The notes under the pieces were generated by a model that saw nothing but the letters and a program-made list of their open reading frames with translations, was not told where the DNA came from and ran no database searches. Positions 33,461-47,161 of a stretch of DNA of 64,000 nucleotides are shown piece by piece. A program made the translations under genes and the position numbers. Source of the stretch: Schistocephalus solidus (Eukaryota > Platyhelminthes > Cestoda > Diphyllobothriidea > Diphyllobothriidae); NCBI GenBank assembly GCA_017591395.1, contig WEDG01003263.1, positions 89,846 to 153,845 of the forward strand. Reading direction: 5' to 3'. The number at the start of each line of letters is the position of its first letter. Position 1 is the first letter of the stretch.

Positions 33461-36400
33461 TTACCTGTCCTGGCGGCCGCCATTCCTCTGACGATGATCA
33501 GTAAAACGGATCACAATTTTGTTTCTTTCCCCCTCCCTCTCCCACCCTGACAACCGTACAAATTGTTCTTCTTACAAGCATATTTGACTTAGTTACACAG
33601 TGATATAAATGTAAAGGCCTGATGAGAATTAATCGAAAGCTAACGTATGCTTGCCAAATTGTCTTTTAATTTTTCAGTGAGAATTTTCACTACTCTAAAA
33701 CAGTCCAAAGTATAAGGATTCCCTTATTCCAGGTGTATCGTGCTAATTTTCATTGAGATGGAAGTTATTATTAAGGTAAGGTTACGTTTGTGGTTATGGC
33801 CAGAGTTAAGTTTAGGGTTATGGTTTGGGTTAGACGCGATAATATATACCCTTTTTGGACTTTTTGCAAGATCGCCGGTATTGTTGGGAAGGGGAAGGGG
33901 ATTCCAGCTCCTAGGATACGTCAGCTATACAAAGTGAAGAGGTACCGAGACTACCGTTAATGTGTTGTGCTTTCAATGTAACCATTGTAGCAGTTATAAA
34001 TACTGTGTCCACTACTCTAGATTCAGAATACCGCTCTTTCCTATTACAACTCCCTCCCTCGCCAAATCCCTTTCGTGCTGCATATAGTCTATGATCGCCA
34101 GACCCTTTGGCTTGAACAGGACAGTCTCGTGCGCTCTCAAATTTTTCCTCTCTATGCTAATTCGCCATGGTCGGTCTTCCGCTTCCCTTTCACAGCCTTT
34201 CTCTCTCCTTCCGTATCTCTGTCCCCCTCCTCTCTGTTCTGACTGCTCATCGTCTACGCCGTTTTTTACTTCCCTCCACCCCCTGCTCGTCTGCGTAGAA
34301 TCGTATGTGTACGTACTCGTGCGCGCTCATTATCACACTCCTGTGTGTCCAACTTTCCCAGCCTCCCTGTCTGCCCTTCGGAACGGGTGTTTCCCATGGA
34401 CGTTCCTAACCGCTAATAAACCGCAGGCATTTATCCGTCCGTCAGTATGCTTCTCGGCTATAAATTACAAACAGTTGAGTAGTCTGTTTAACGGAACATC
34501 GGTTATTGCCGCTCAATCGGTGAGCCGAAATGTTCGCAGTTAGTTAACTAGGCATCTGCCCTTTATGTGACTGCGTCTTTATGTATAATTTGGATGATTG
34601 AGGACTGGCAGGGGTATAGAGCTGTTTTCAGGACTGAGAGCAGACCTGCAATGACCCCCTTTACTGGGGCTTTATGCTCCCAACTGGTTATAACTCCGAG
34701 TTGGTGATGGGCGTGTGATTTGGGGGCCCCAGACTTTTCGCGAAACAATTTCTGCTGAGCTTCTGTATTTACCCGCTTCCGGACCTAATGAACCCTGGAA
34801 GCACGCAGGGCTTATGAGGAGCAAGCGAAGCTGATTTTCCACAAGTCTCCTCTACCATAATTAAATTCACTCGCAGGTCACAACAGCCTAGCCAGTTCAG
34901 TGATAGTCCTTGTTGTTTTCAATGTACGAACGCTAGTCGTCTCACCATGCATTTCCTCGTCATGCTCTGCCCAGTTTCCTCTCCATTGACTCTTTAAAAA
35001 AAAACAAGTGACCATTTTATGACAAAACAATTTATTCTTATGTCTCTTTACTATGTGAGGTGATGTTCTGCAAATATCCGGCAGCCACACTAATTTGTCC
35101 ATCGTAAGGCGTCTGCATTGCCCGAAGGTTTTATTAGGATGCCAAAAGCTTTACTGGTGCAAATTTTCTCTATATTTTTTTTCATGGAGCCCAATAAAGC
35201 GGAACCGTCACGAACTGTGTTACCCAACGAATTTGCTTATCTATTAAATTTGATTGCTTCTGTTTACGCTTTGTAGGTTAAAACTTACCAAATTGTCAGC
35301 GGCTCTCATTGTTCTGTTAGCTGCTTGTAATTCGATAGAATCTTAACAATCATTACCAACTTGTTCTTATAGAAATCTGTCAAAGTTTCTTTACAGTCGT
35401 ATCAGCGCAGCGCGTCTTTCGCAAGCACATGTTCCAAATTAAAACGCGCCTCTGAATGCTTCTATTTTCTTGTTGCGCACATAACTTCCCCATTGCCGCG
35501 CCATATGAAACCAAAGGTTTGCATGGCTTTGGTGAAATTTTAGTGAATACTGTTGGCCTTATTATGCTTAGGGAAGATTTACAATGGCAGGTAAACGTTG
35601 CCTCCAATGCTGGTCCGTATCGTTAAACGTAATTTCGCAACTCTTGAAATACGTTTTGAAACAGAAAAAAACCTTAACGGAACTTGCAGTGGTAGCTGTG
35701 TTACCTGTCCTCACGTTCATTCATAGAAACCTGTCCCCAAATAATTCGGTCGCGGACTGTAACTACCCTTGGTCACGCCCACTCTAGTAAAAACTGGTTA
35801 ATAATCCGAGGCTTAATATGCGGAACTGAACTTCTTTCGGAAATGTATGTGTACGTTAAATAAGGTTACATAAGTGTAGCCGACGTTCAGTGAGCATTCA
35901 TGTTCAAACTTCGTGCCCTCAGTATATTTATATTACGCAGTGTTCTTGTTTTGCCCTTTTTCCGTCTCTCATAACTTATCTTCCTGTAGGCTTGTTGGCT
36001 CGCAAGGCAACAGTTTATCACCATTTTAAGTTGTGGGCAAAGAATACTGAGAAACACAGTTATATATAGTAAATTAATGGCTTCCTATGAAAAGGTCGGT
36101 TTGACACCCTACTGCACACTCACGCCAAATTTACAGCACGTAGTCTATTTGTCCGTTTCTTCCGCTATTTGACTAAAGTCAATTATTTTCCACCTAACAC
36201 AACTTGGGGTTTTCTGGCCATCTCCTATAAGTAAACATTTAAGGTCTGATTTTATTTCTGCTTTTTGAAACTTATCGGTTTGAAAACCCCTTGAGGCCAC
36301 GTTTTTAGGAACACGTTGGCTCTGCATGGTTTTCTGAGTCCATTTGCAATGCATCCGTGTATTTTTTGGATTCGTTGCTCTACCTTGTGACTTACAGAAT

Positions 36401-39400
36401 GTTCCTGCGCTGCAGAGGTTTATAAAATGCCCCTGAGAAAATATGCGACCACGCGAGAATGCGGTAGACGCGTGACACACATAGTGTTTTCCCAAAAGTA
36501 TACAGCCAGCTGCATTGTAAAATTTTGCAAATATTATATTACAATAATGCTTGCAAGCCATCTACTTCCTGAAAATGGCCATACGAAGTTATTTATAGCA
36601 TTCAGTTCTTCATGCAACGTGTGTTATTCTCACAAACAGGGAAAACCTTATGTATATGTATTTTTGGTTTTAATTATACTTTTCCACGTGACCGTGCACC
36701 AAAGAGTAACAGCCAATCAGCGTGGGCGATGAGGAAACCTTCGGGCTATGCGACCAATCAAACCGTTAGAAGGCTTTTGAGAATTTATCGGTGGTGATAA
36801 TTTTTCTTGTGCATCACACCCTGTAGAAACAAACGACAATCCATTATCACCTCTCTCTGTGAATCGGGTCACTGGTTGGCTCTTATCAGCTAACAGGATT
36901 TAACTTGAAACTGCTCCTATTCATTTTAACTTTAACCAATATGGGTTCACTTTGCGTCGCTAAATTTTTCTAGTTGGAATGTGTCTGTAATTTTTGGTTG
37001 CCGTAGCTAGAAGCGTACTACTCTCAGCTACAATAATTCATCTTTTTTGGTTCTATCCTCTTAATTGGAGTCTAATTTAGTTTACCTATTTTCAGGTTTC
37101 TTGCCACGGATCCAGGTTATAACGCCCATGTATCGAATAGTTTTATCGATTTTATAAGTGCGCTCTGGATCTTTTTCTTGACTAGTTTTCGTTTTGTTGC
37201 GAATGCCTTCTCTGTCCAGGTATGTACATCAAGCGCAACAACAGAATGTACCTCTAAGTTATCTCTCCTATTTCGCTTTTGGCGAAGATGTTCACCTTCC
37301 TTTCCGAATATCTATAAATTAAACCCTTGTTTGTATGTGGCTTCTTTGTGCTGCTGTGACTCACCCATATTGACATTTTTGGTTAGGTCGCGTAGAACCG
37401 ACGAAAATTGCCTGATCCACCTAATGATTACGGTATTTTTCCTTCGCTTTCGTTTTTTTTTTGCCAGTACTGGTGCAGCCTGTTTCCTCCTCCTCCTCTA
37501 CTACCACCATCTGTTTGTGATTGTCTTGGTGAAGAGTTTCAGATCTCCGAATTCATATTTTGCATCGTTTGCTCTTTGATGACATGGTTGTCTTGAATGG
37601 CCATTGCCTTTTTTACTTTCACTTTGAAGACTAGTTTGTCAAGAAGAATGTGGGTTCGCATCTCATCGTGCAACTTGCGCCTGAACTTGTTTCTTTAAGT
37701 ATTTACACGAACTGCAGTAATTATACATATTCGTAATATCTTTCCTCCATATGGTTAACTTCCTTTCTTCTCGAACTCATTTTGAGGGACTTTCTATGGT
37801 AGATGTTACGCCTCTTCGCTTTCGATGTTTTCCTGTTTAACTGGCGGGATGAAACTTCAAGGAATAAACTTTTTTCCCTTTGTTTAACTGCCTCTTCTAC
37901 CTGTATTACGTCAAGTCTTGTCTTTCTGCATAAACGCCGTCCTTTCTAGGCACTGAGGATACAATCCGTAAAGCTTGATTACCTTGTCAGCCGGCGCGTT
38001 CTGCAGGGTCAGTATAACGTTCTGTTCCACGACTAGACGAAGCGGTTTCACTTTGACACGTAGTGAGCTTCACCTCATAGCGATCGCCCAAGCTCTTCTG
38101 TGTTTATGTGGTCGAGTTAGACGGGGTCTCAGCGCACAGAAACTACCCCCCCCCCTTCCTGCTCGATTTCTTGGCCTCTTTGTTCCATTTTGAGCCCCTC
38201 GGTAAAATATTGGTTTGCTTTTTGTTTAACTGACCATTCTTAAATTCGGGGGCTAGAGTCTACAGTGTTTGAGCTATCTCATCAAAAGTGCCGAAATTTT
38301 CGAATGATTGATAATCAGTCGCAAACCGGCACCCGCGTATGTACGAAAACTTTGACATAATAATGAACAATCCTATGCGAATTTAAAACCTGAAGGAAAT
38401 ATTTAAATTAATATTACTTCAAAGTTGCAAAAATTCCAATTAAACTATTCAAAAGACGACTTGGCGAGCATACGCGCTGCTTTCGATAACTTATCTTCAG
38501 GCCAGTACAGTTATAGGGAAACGTTGGAACGCAGTAGAAATTTAAAACATGAAATCGATAATGTTCTTCCGTTTGTGTGGGTTATCTGAGGAATGTGCAT
38601 AGGGGGAGGGTGATAAGAGACAATGTGATAGGCGGCAGTAAGTGTTTGGTAGAGCCGTTCTAGGAGAAGGGGTGGACAGAGATGGCGCGGGGGAGGCATG
38701 CAGTTAAGCGGCCGTTGGCCAAGCTAAACGCGGAGCTTGTACGATGTTCTTTTGTGCGCACAAGCCCGGCTTCTTCAACCTAATGGCAGTCGCTTCTGCT
38801 GCTGCTAGTAGACGTTGACCCAGTGGCTTGGGGTAGTTTGGTGGGACCTTATAAATTACACGGAAAGCTTCGCTGGGGTCCACACTATGCCCGTAGTCAA
38901 CAAGATGTGCAAGGATGGCGCTTTTTATGCTCTTGACTTCCCCTTTGCTCAGCCATGCTGGAATGTGTTCTTTTATTCTTTAATATTACTTCGTCTATAA
39001 AAAACAACTTTTTTAAAATGGTGGCCTATTGTAAAAATGTGCTAAATCGATGTACTTGTGACTAATAAATTTAAGTATACATACCATTTTGTGTATATTA
39101 AAAAGAACTTTCATTTCGAAAAATTTCTTTATTGGTATTTTGATATTTGATTATAATTAGTGTCAAATTGTCCTTGAAATGTCAGTGAATATTTTACGAT
39201 TTTCAGAGTCCTCAAGCGCCTGGCCATAAATTTAGATTCCGTTCTGTATGTTTATCAAAAGCCTTCAAAGTAAGACTTTACTTAAAAGTCGGCAATTAAT
39301 ATGCCTAAGATCAATTTAAAAACTTTCCATACTTAGGTAACTCATTAAAAAGCGCTTTAAGTAAATATTAAGCTGACAAATATATGCACACTTAACAATT

Positions 39401-40955
39401 TTCCAAGGATAAGTCAAGTTAAAAATGTGCAATTTCGACCTTTTTTAGTTCCGTGAAAATAAGCGATACATTTCCTGCTGAAAAGGAAGAACACAGCTTA
39501 CGTTTCTATTGGAGCGTTTTTCACTAAATTTGTTTGCTTTAATGCACCGTTATATGATTGCCAATGCACGAAAGAGTGGCCGTATATATACTAAGATTTT
39601 GAGAAAAATACAAACCTTCTGCCCATTGCGTTTCTAAATCCCGGATTAGCGGAATCTATAATATACAAAAAGTACCTTATCGCCTGCTTCCAATTAACGT
39701 TGTTCTAGGCGCCCATCTCCACATTATACTGTGCGTATTTTATTTACGGATCTAATATTCGGTGTAGTAAAACACTTTCTGGTAAAAGTTTACTCCTGCG
39801 TTTTATGACAAAAACCGCCAGAAATTTGCAAAGAATAATCTTTTAGACTCCGTTCGTTTCTTGTTTCTGGAAAAGAATGTGATTCCTTACACTTCTCTTC
39901 ACCTGATTTTCGTTGAAAATAAGCTTATATTTTCCTGTTACAGAAGTAATTTATCTGAAATATTACTTGCTTATATTAATTTCCTTCTATAGCACAACGC
40001 ATAAATCAATAGGTTTTGTTCTTTTCTATTCAATAGCATAGGAAATTTCTTGGATATCCGACAACCTCCGATTTCGCCCAAATTCAGCCTGTTTCCCTTC
40101 CATATATAAAATGGCGCATGTAGTGTTCTTTAAAAAATACTTTCTGGGCATCCAAATCTACTCAAAAAAAACACAATAAGAATATAAAATGTACGCAAAA
40201 CTGCCCACTCGAATTTCGATCACACATTGCATGAGTAAGGTCATCTACTGTATGTGAATATTGTGTGCTTAGCCAAAATATGTTGCGTGGACGAACACCA
40301 CTCTCCGAAAGTACTTTTTGCGTATGTCGGTCACATCTGTCTACTTCCGGTTAACCCCTTCCATTATGATAGCCTATGATGGTGCTAGATCTATAACAGA
40401 CGGCCTGCTCCTTCATAACCATGGATGACACCCCCCCCCCTCCCGAAAGTACTTTTTATAACCTGAAGAATTCCGTTTACTGATATCTGTTGAATTTTCG
40501 AGTTTTTCTGCCGTGTGCTAAAAAATGTAATTGTTAGGATGGCAGTTCGGTTTTGAGTACATGTGGAGTGCTTGTAAAAAAGTATGCACCTTATAGGAAG
40601 TTCCCAGAATGAATTTCACTTCACGTTTTCAAAATTTTCATTTAATTGGTCCGTTTTCAGTTGCGAACATTATTGATCGCGTTTTTAAAAAAACTTGTTC
40701 CCCGTTCGCATATAACTATACTGACCCGACGAGAATTGATCGAAATCACGCATATGCTCATCACTTGGTCTTCTGATCCGTTTTTTGTGATTACTGCTCG
40801 CTTACCTGGAACATAGACGTACACGCCATATCAAAGTTAGTTGTTAGATTATATCCTATTTTCTTCTAGTTCAGTCATGTACTTTTCGTTTCCGGTACCA
40901 TGAGGGAATCAGTTGCTAACTTTTGTTTGTTATACACTCTTTTTACTACGCTTAG
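33461..40955. other. arrestin intron, largely unassigned sequence
   Basis: 7.5 kb with no gene recognised. 33770-33830 has degenerate TTAGGG-like DNA resembling the element at 25.5 kb, without clear TIRs. 34091-34543 is a pyrimidine-rich open frame of 150 codons without motifs. 39000-40860 is AT-rich. 40432-40441 is a C run. The last bases (TTTTTACTACGCTTAG) are the acceptor for the exon at 40956. Confidence 0.45.
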
Positions 40956-41102
40956 TGAGGGCTTGCCAATTCTGCCAAGCCAGACTGGTTGGTGCAAAGT
41001 ATACCATATGTGCCCACTCCTCTCGAACAATCGGGAAAAACGTGGTCTCGCTCTGGACGGCAAACTCAAGAATGAAGATACCAATCTGGCCTCCTCCACG
41101 AT
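40956..41102 (+). CDS. ARRB: beta-arrestin exon: C-domain with lariat loop
   Basis: 147 nt: one base, 48 codons, two bases. The acceptor TTACTACGCTTAG was chosen because it gives the right phase (GA|T) and an in-frame [17 protein letters not shown]. An AG at 40974 would also keep phase but has no pyrimidine tract and would drop six residues. It encodes [20 protein letters not shown] then [10 protein letters not shown], nearly identical to vertebrate lariat-loop sequence, with both polar-core Asp. Donor GTACGT. The most conserved exon. Confidence 0.97.
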
Positions 41103-42400
41103 GTACGTTCCATATGCCTTCCTGTCTCTGTCTCCCTGTCTCTCTCTCTCTCACTCTCTTCTAGGAAACTAAATGGCTTGGAGCAAAGGTCATCTTTGAC
41201 TCTTGTTTATAATACCTTCCGGGAAGTCCGGGTGGTAATAGTGGTGGTGCGGTGGGTGGGGGGGGTATTCGTAGTTTTTAATGAATTTTCTTTTCTTATC
41301 GTAAGTTTACTGTTTTACTGGGGATGTGATAGTTTGGCAGTGCTTCCAGTGCCTATAGATTTCTTAATCGTCCCTCTCCCACACCTTTTCCTTCCCATTA
41401 CTAAGGGGACAAGAGCTGTCCTGGTAATTCGGGAAGACAGAGGTCATCCCTAAAACAAAACCCTACCTAGCTATATATTAGTGAAGCGTTAGTGCTTACC
41501 TTTTGAATCTGTTTGGATTTTCTGAGCACACCGTTTCGTTCGTCTGAAATGAAGAGCTTGCCTGAGCGGTGCGTCTCGCCGAGGACTACATCCTCTATTC
41601 CTGAGTCATTTTAATGTCAGTCCTCTTTGTTCATGCAAAGACGCTTGCTGGTCTCACATATTTTCAGGAGCATTCGCTACTGTCGTACACGAAACCTGTT
41701 GCTTAGTTATATCCGACAGTAGTAACTGAGGTAAGCAGACGGTTGTCATTGTTGACATTGGAATAAGGGACATCAAATGACCTCCTCTCGCGCTCTTAAG
41801 TCGAACTTTTTCATACAGTGTGGTTTAAGCAGATATTTATCGTCTGCACCGCACGTCCACTCGAAATATACCAAATTTCCATTATTGGCACTGGTCACGC
41901 TGAAGACTCAATGAATTATCTACTTCCAACTTCACGAAACTCTACGAACCCCATCACGCACTGACCTGCGAGTCAAGAAAACGTTCATTGCTCGATTGTG
42001 TAACGCACAGAATTCACGTTACTGTGAAAACCTGGCCGCTGAACAGCCCTGTATTGTGTAAAGACAAGAATGGTTGTAGTGTCCTGACGGTTGCCCTGCG
42101 CTCTGCCTGAGACCGATGTCAGACTAATTCATGGTCGGACACGCGGGTATATGTACTCGTAAACAATATAGGTGGCCTTGCGCTAATTTCCTAGATGGTA
42201 CATATTTCCAGGCCATAAATTTAACCCCATCTACAACCTCTACCCTCCTTAGCGTAATGTTAACGCTAGGTATGCCCCCCAAGCATCCAGGACCTTTAGC
42301 GCAAGACCACCTGTATCACTGGAAGGGATATTTATTCTCGTACCTGACCGACATCGTTGATTTATTTTTAACTGAAGCTTTTTATTCTTTTATCTATCCT
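41103..42400. other. arrestin intron, unassigned sequence
   Basis: Begins with a (TC)n tract (41138-41158). Nothing else recognised. Confidence 0.45.
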
Positions 42401-42615
42401 TTCTATAACGTGCTTCATACATTTCTTGTGGGTTTTTTTACACGTACACGGACTCAGAGCCAGAAACGCCCTATCGGCTTGCTGTTTGTATTTTCTTTGC
42501 CGCACGCAAACCGAGTCGTGTTGACGCGACCGGGATTAGCCTTCGTTAGTCGAGCAACTTGCCATTTTGTTACCTTTTGGAATTTTTTCAGCGACCGTTG
42601 TTTAATTACTCATTT
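42401..42615 (+). repeat. dispersed repeat shared with 17.6 kb
   Basis: TTTCTTTGCCGCACGCAAAC, TTAGTCGAGCAACTTGC and following TTTAATTACT parallel 17738-17845. It lies in the 3' part of a 168-codon open frame (42131-42637) that shows no motif, so that frame is probably accidental. Confidence 0.6.
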
Positions 42616-43180
42616 CAATAATTTTCCAAGGTGTTAGGATTTGAAGCATTTATCGATTAACTACATCAGATACTTCTAACTAACGCATTACTAATTGTAT
42701 TTAGATCAACTAAATAAGACTTCTTGGCCTATCCCACGATTTTCAGTTTGCACTTTTTCTCGCGTTCTATGAGAGCCATTTACCTTGGTGATTGTCATGT
42801 GCTTACATCTTTGATTAAATTGGAAGCCTCGCTTTTCATTCTTACTGAGCAGCCAGTACACTTCAGTTCGACTGCCGGCGTTGTTAAATGATTAAGCGGG
42901 TTCTGAAGCATGCAGCTCTAGGATAATAGCAAAACCAAGGTTCTACATTCTTGAACTGTGCATTCTTGGTAGTAGGTGCAGGGAAGAAATCCGATAACTC
43001 GCATTTAAGTTTTCGCTCACCGTTTTCTGCGCCTATTCATTATTTCTATCGGTGTCACTTTGCTTACTATTTGCACGATTAAATTAGCTGTTAATCACGT
43101 TATTTGTATCTTGTTCGTGTGAATCACTTGATTTTTCAACGCTTACTTTAAATTACCGCCGATTTCTGTTCATTTTTTAG
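42616..43180. other. arrestin intron end, unassigned sequence
   Basis: No feature apart from the acceptor TTCATTTTTTAG at 43169-43180. Confidence 0.5.
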
Positions 43181-43267
43181 CATCAGTGATCCCCATCAGA
43201 AGGAAAATCTTGGCATGATTGTTCAGTATCGTGTAAGAGTTCGCCTAGTGCTTGGGTTCGGTGCCAG
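43181..43267 (+). CDS. ARRB: beta-arrestin exon: C-domain strands
   Basis: 87 nt: one base, 28 codons, two bases. Acceptor TTCATTTTTTAG, donor GTAAGC. Encodes IISDPHQKENLGMIVQYRVR then VRLVLGFGA, aligning with vertebrate [28 protein letters not shown]. Phases fit both neighbours. Confidence 0.95.
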
Positions 43268-44545
43268 GTAAGCGTTTTACGTCTGTCATGTCCCTTTTAC
43301 CATAACGAACTCTAATTTTAAGCGTTTCACTTTAATCCAGACTTTCTTCTTTATCTGGGTTATTCTGAATCGATCCTAAAATAAGTTTATTAGTTGACTT
43401 GCTGGCTTCACAGAAGTCTTCGTATGTTATGTTATGCAGGAACTATGCTGAACTACAGGTCACCTAGTGATTTGCCTTATTCATACTGGCGTTCTATCAA
43501 AGTCTGGTGTGCTACACGGCCACTTCGCTGACACTAAAACGGGCATTTGTACAGCGGCTTGGTTTTCTATCCTTTTTAAATGCACTGCATTCTCGTTACA
43601 CCGAAGGTCACGCGCTGTTAAGGGATACCTTCAACTTTTATGGACCTGTGCAGGGCTATAATTGCATTCCACCACTGCGTAACCCCCCATTTATTCTGTC
43701 CAATTCGTTTCACTTTTGGCTACTTTCGATACGTCCTCTAACCAGCGATGGAACTTATTAAGGAAATAACAGTTTTGGTCAAAATTCCCTCTTCTCGGGA
43801 TGAAAATCATAGAATGTTCTGAAGGTGCCGGTATTTTCTCAATACGGATAAGGTTCGGGCCCTGCAAAACCGAGCTGTTAAAAGTAACAGAGATGACTTT
43901 GAAATTACCTGTCTGTCGGTATACTAAAAATACCTTTTGCGGACAGTTTGAGGAAGAATAATGTTCTTCGTAGCCTTCAAAACGGTAATTTCGATTATGT
44001 CATCTTTGAATAGTTGCTTGCTTTTTAGTGAAGCTTAAAGCAAGGCTATCTTTTCTCGTGCGCCAATCCGTTCATTATGCAGCGTCTGGAACGCAGCGTC
44101 TATTATTTTGGGTTTTGTATTCCTACGTCAAGATTCGATTCTTTTTTTGCGGCTTCTTCAGGGTTTTCCGCCAACCCTTGATTAATTGCAGCAAATTGGT
44201 CGTATCATGTGTCTCTTTTGAAAGTTTGTGCGTACTTTCCTATATCCGGTTTTTGTTGTCATCCTTAGCTCGCCAAAATTAGTGTCTATCAAAGTACGTC
44301 TGCAAAATGCGTAAGCGGAGAAGCACTGCTAGCAAATTTCTGTTCACATTGTGGCTCAAATGTTTATTAGTCAAGCATATTCGCTTGATGGTCTCTGGCA
44401 AACGAACCATGGGCCCATATCCCTCCCGTTGAGATAGGAAATATTCAGTCGCATGGGAGTGGCGTTTTCCAATTTATCCTCAGTACAGAACGTAAGTAGG
44501 TATTTGCGCTCTGCCTTGGCCCTCCTGTTCTAGGGTTTCTCCTTA
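43268..44545. other. arrestin intron, unassigned sequence
   Basis: No feature recognised. Confidence 0.45.
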
Positions 44546-45061
44546 ACGAATAGATATGCAGTGATCTCGTAAATTTTAACTGAATTTCTGAAATGCGTCT
44601 TCCATTACGAATGATTATTTAGTTAGTTTTGTACTATTGATGATCGTGCAGCATAATCCTAAGATGCGTCAGTCACACAGACTGTCATCTTTTGAATGAG
44701 TTTCTTTCCGGCTACCAGCAAGCAATAACTGTTTCAGTAGTATGAATTTTACAATTGAGTTTCAGTTTCCTTCTAAATTAAAATATATTTTGTAAATACC
44801 ACAGTAAAAAAATATTTTGTACTCATATGGTAGCAATATTAAATCTACAGCACTATGTCACATTACTAAAGTAGTCATTTTTATCTAATGCGGTTTCTGC
44901 CGAGGACCGAAAAGACATGCAATCAATAGCCGGCTTTCTGGAATGACTGAAATGTCATGCTGCGTTATAATAAAACTTATAACCCCACGTCCAATTGACA
45001 AAACGTATTTTAGAATTCCAGTTACTATTCCAAGAGATTTATCACTGACTGTATGTAATCG
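44546..45061. mobile_element. foldback (long-TIR) element, copy C
   Basis: About 516 bp, the most compact copy. The left arm GTGATCTCGTAAATTTTAAC, then CAGCATAATCCTAAGATGCG..TCACACAGA..TCTTTTGAATGAG is mirrored by the right arm GCCGGCTTTCTGGAATGACT, ATGTCATGCTGCGTTATAAT and TTCCAAGAGATTTATCACTG. Related to copies A and B. No ORF. Confidence 0.78.
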
Positions 45062-46577
45062 GAAAGCTCTACCTGTGAGGTCTTGGTAATGTCAGTCGTT
45101 CAGGAAAATGGAAACTCCCCTTTCCTGTATGCAGTCGAAACAGACGAGTGAATGCTACTACACTCGACCTTGAGTAATCCGGCTTCGCAACCGGTGGAAT
45201 GTGTGTACTCTGCCGAAGATGACCTTCTATTATTATGAGGAAACTGCCGCATGTGTATGTGTGTGTTTTATCCCATAGGTGACTCGTGCTACCTGTAGCT
45301 TTCCTGTTTAAGTTTGTTTCGTCTGTTGTTTCGGTTGTCCTTGTTGTGGACGTTGATGTCGCCACATTAGACTCGAAAGTGTCTCACATAAGTTGGCTGT
45401 ACAGGTCAATCCTGCTTGGTTTTGTTTTGATGGCGTGGTCTCCTGGCTTTCTAGTCTTACTTTTTTGCCAATGTTCTTTATGGGCCTGTATTCATCTAAC
45501 CGGGAAAGTCACAGCCCTATTTTCACGACTCATTATACTTGCAACGCCTCTTAGAGGATTGCACTTCAGTCCTAGTTAAGTACAGTGTGGTTAAATAAAG
45601 CCTTCAACTTTTCATTGGACATTTTCTTCTCTCTGTCCTATCTGGGAGCACTTTTCAGCGAATAATTGTTTTGCGAAGGGTGTGTCTGATACTTCCACAA
45701 TATGCCCTTGTTTGGGCATCTCCATATTCATGTTCATGCCACCTATCCCATCACTGCGTTTTACAATACCCCACCCACTTAACCCCTACCTCCCCTTCCC
45801 AGAACTCGATCAGATAAGGAGCAGACCATGTGTTAATTTGCCTTCTTTCACTGACTCGGTGTCTTCACCGTTCACGTGACCGCTATGGATACTTGCTCCT
45901 ACGACCCATGGCGTTTCGCCATTCTTCAAACCTCCACTCTTGCCCCACGCCCAAAGATGTCTGCTGGCCTACACGCCAGTCTGATTTTGTTTTTAATGCA
46001 CCTCGAGAACTAAGCTCATGCTCTTTAGAGACCTTTTGATACACCACATAATCCCCCTCCCCCAAACAACGTATTACGCCAAACAACGAACACAAGCTGG
46101 TGAAGATAGCTTTGGTCAATTACGAAAGGCAACGCCTGTTGAATGGAACCAGCGCGTGTATGACGCGAGTGACAAGCCCTGTTGTCAACTGCACCGCAGC
46201 TCACCTCTCTCTGTTCTGTCTCAGTCTTTAAACTTTCAAAATGGAACCGACAGTGATGCCGGGTCTTCTCTTATAATTAAATTCTCAGGCATATTATCAA
46301 TTTCCCTCAAATGTCCGTTCTCCTCATCGATCTTACAGCGTACAGACTGCTGTCCACCCTTTAGATGAGGGCTGCAACACGTTCGAACTCGATCCCAGTC
46401 TTGTCAACTTGCCATATAACTTTAACGTGATATATTTTTTGGAAAAAAATGCGAGTCTGATGCAGCCAAAATCTTTTTCTCCGCGACTATTCGCGCGCAA
46501 GTTGTCAGTAGTCGTTGTCTTCTCTTCAAAAACTGCATATTATTCTTAGGGGCGCTATTCTTTTCCATCAATTTCAG
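45062..46577. other. arrestin intron, unassigned sequence
   Basis: Several open frames of 60-116 codons but none with recognised motifs or splice context. The acceptor TTCCATCAATTTCAG precedes 46578. Confidence 0.45.
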
Positions 46578-46766
46578 CGATGTTTGCGTCGAACTCCCTT
46601 TCACATTGACTCATCCGAAGCCGGTACTTGATGAGGATGAATCTGCCCGACAGATTAGAGCCAGTGCAGAATCAGACTTTCGACAGGACGGATCCCCACC
46701 GCAGCCAAACTCAGAGTCGGAGGATTCGCTGGATCGCAATTTTATCAGCCTCTCTGCGGACGAAAG
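46578..46766 (+). CDS. ARRB: beta-arrestin exon: last C-domain strand and linker
   Basis: 189 nt: one base, 62 codons, two bases. Encodes DVCVELPFTLTHPKPVLDED, corresponding to vertebrate DVAVELPFTLMHPKP, then an acidic, Ser/Gln-rich linker (ESARQIRASAESDFRQDG ... SESEDSLDRNFISLSADE). The linker replaces the region where vertebrate beta-arrestins have the clathrin box (LIELD); no such motif is present here. Donor GTTTGT after CGAAAG, phase 2. Confidence 0.94.
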
Positions 46767-47161
46767 GTTTGTAACAACTCCCGACTCCTCGTAACGCCCT
46801 CGTGGCCACCGTTTTGACCCAGGCATCTGGGTGACTCTTTTTCGCATCAGAACCAGCTTTTAGCAGTCTGTACTCTCACATTTATTCGGTAGGTTATTTC
46901 ATCTTTTGAGCGCTTCACAATCACATCAGATAAACCCTCCTATTTTGCGAGGGTGACTTGCACATCAATTGTTTTCGTTTTGAAAAGCTTGGGTGTCTTA
47001 TGTTAAACGAGCAGTATAAGAGCAGTAATTTCTTGATTATTAACTCTCGTGTGTCAGTCGCACCTTTTTATCTTTCTTCCATTAGGGAAGGTTAGGGGTG
47101 CTGCCGCTGGTGAACGTTTGTCTTGTCAGATGACTGTTTTCACGCCATAAAGCTTCCCTTT
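46767..47161. other. arrestin intron, unassigned sequence
   Basis: Start of the 1166-bp last intron. No feature recognised. Confidence 0.5.

Noticed and set aside
34091..34543. 150-codon + open frame in the large arrestin intron
   Set aside because: Pyrimidine-rich composition (Ser/Leu/Pro/Phe) explains the open frame. No motif or splice context.
36700..36765. Two CCAAT-type boxes (GCCAATCAG, ACCAATCAA) as a promoter
   Set aside because: No start-site signals or exon downstream. It lies deep in an arrestin intron and two short matches are expected by chance.
40970..41102. Alternative acceptor after CCAAG (40974) for the lariat-loop arrestin exon
   Set aside because: It keeps phase but lacks a pyrimidine tract and would delete part of a loop present in other arrestins. 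The CTTAG at 40955 is better.
42131..42637. 168-codon + open frame
   Set aside because: Its 3' part is a dispersed repeat also at 17.7 kb, where the frame is not preserved. No motif.
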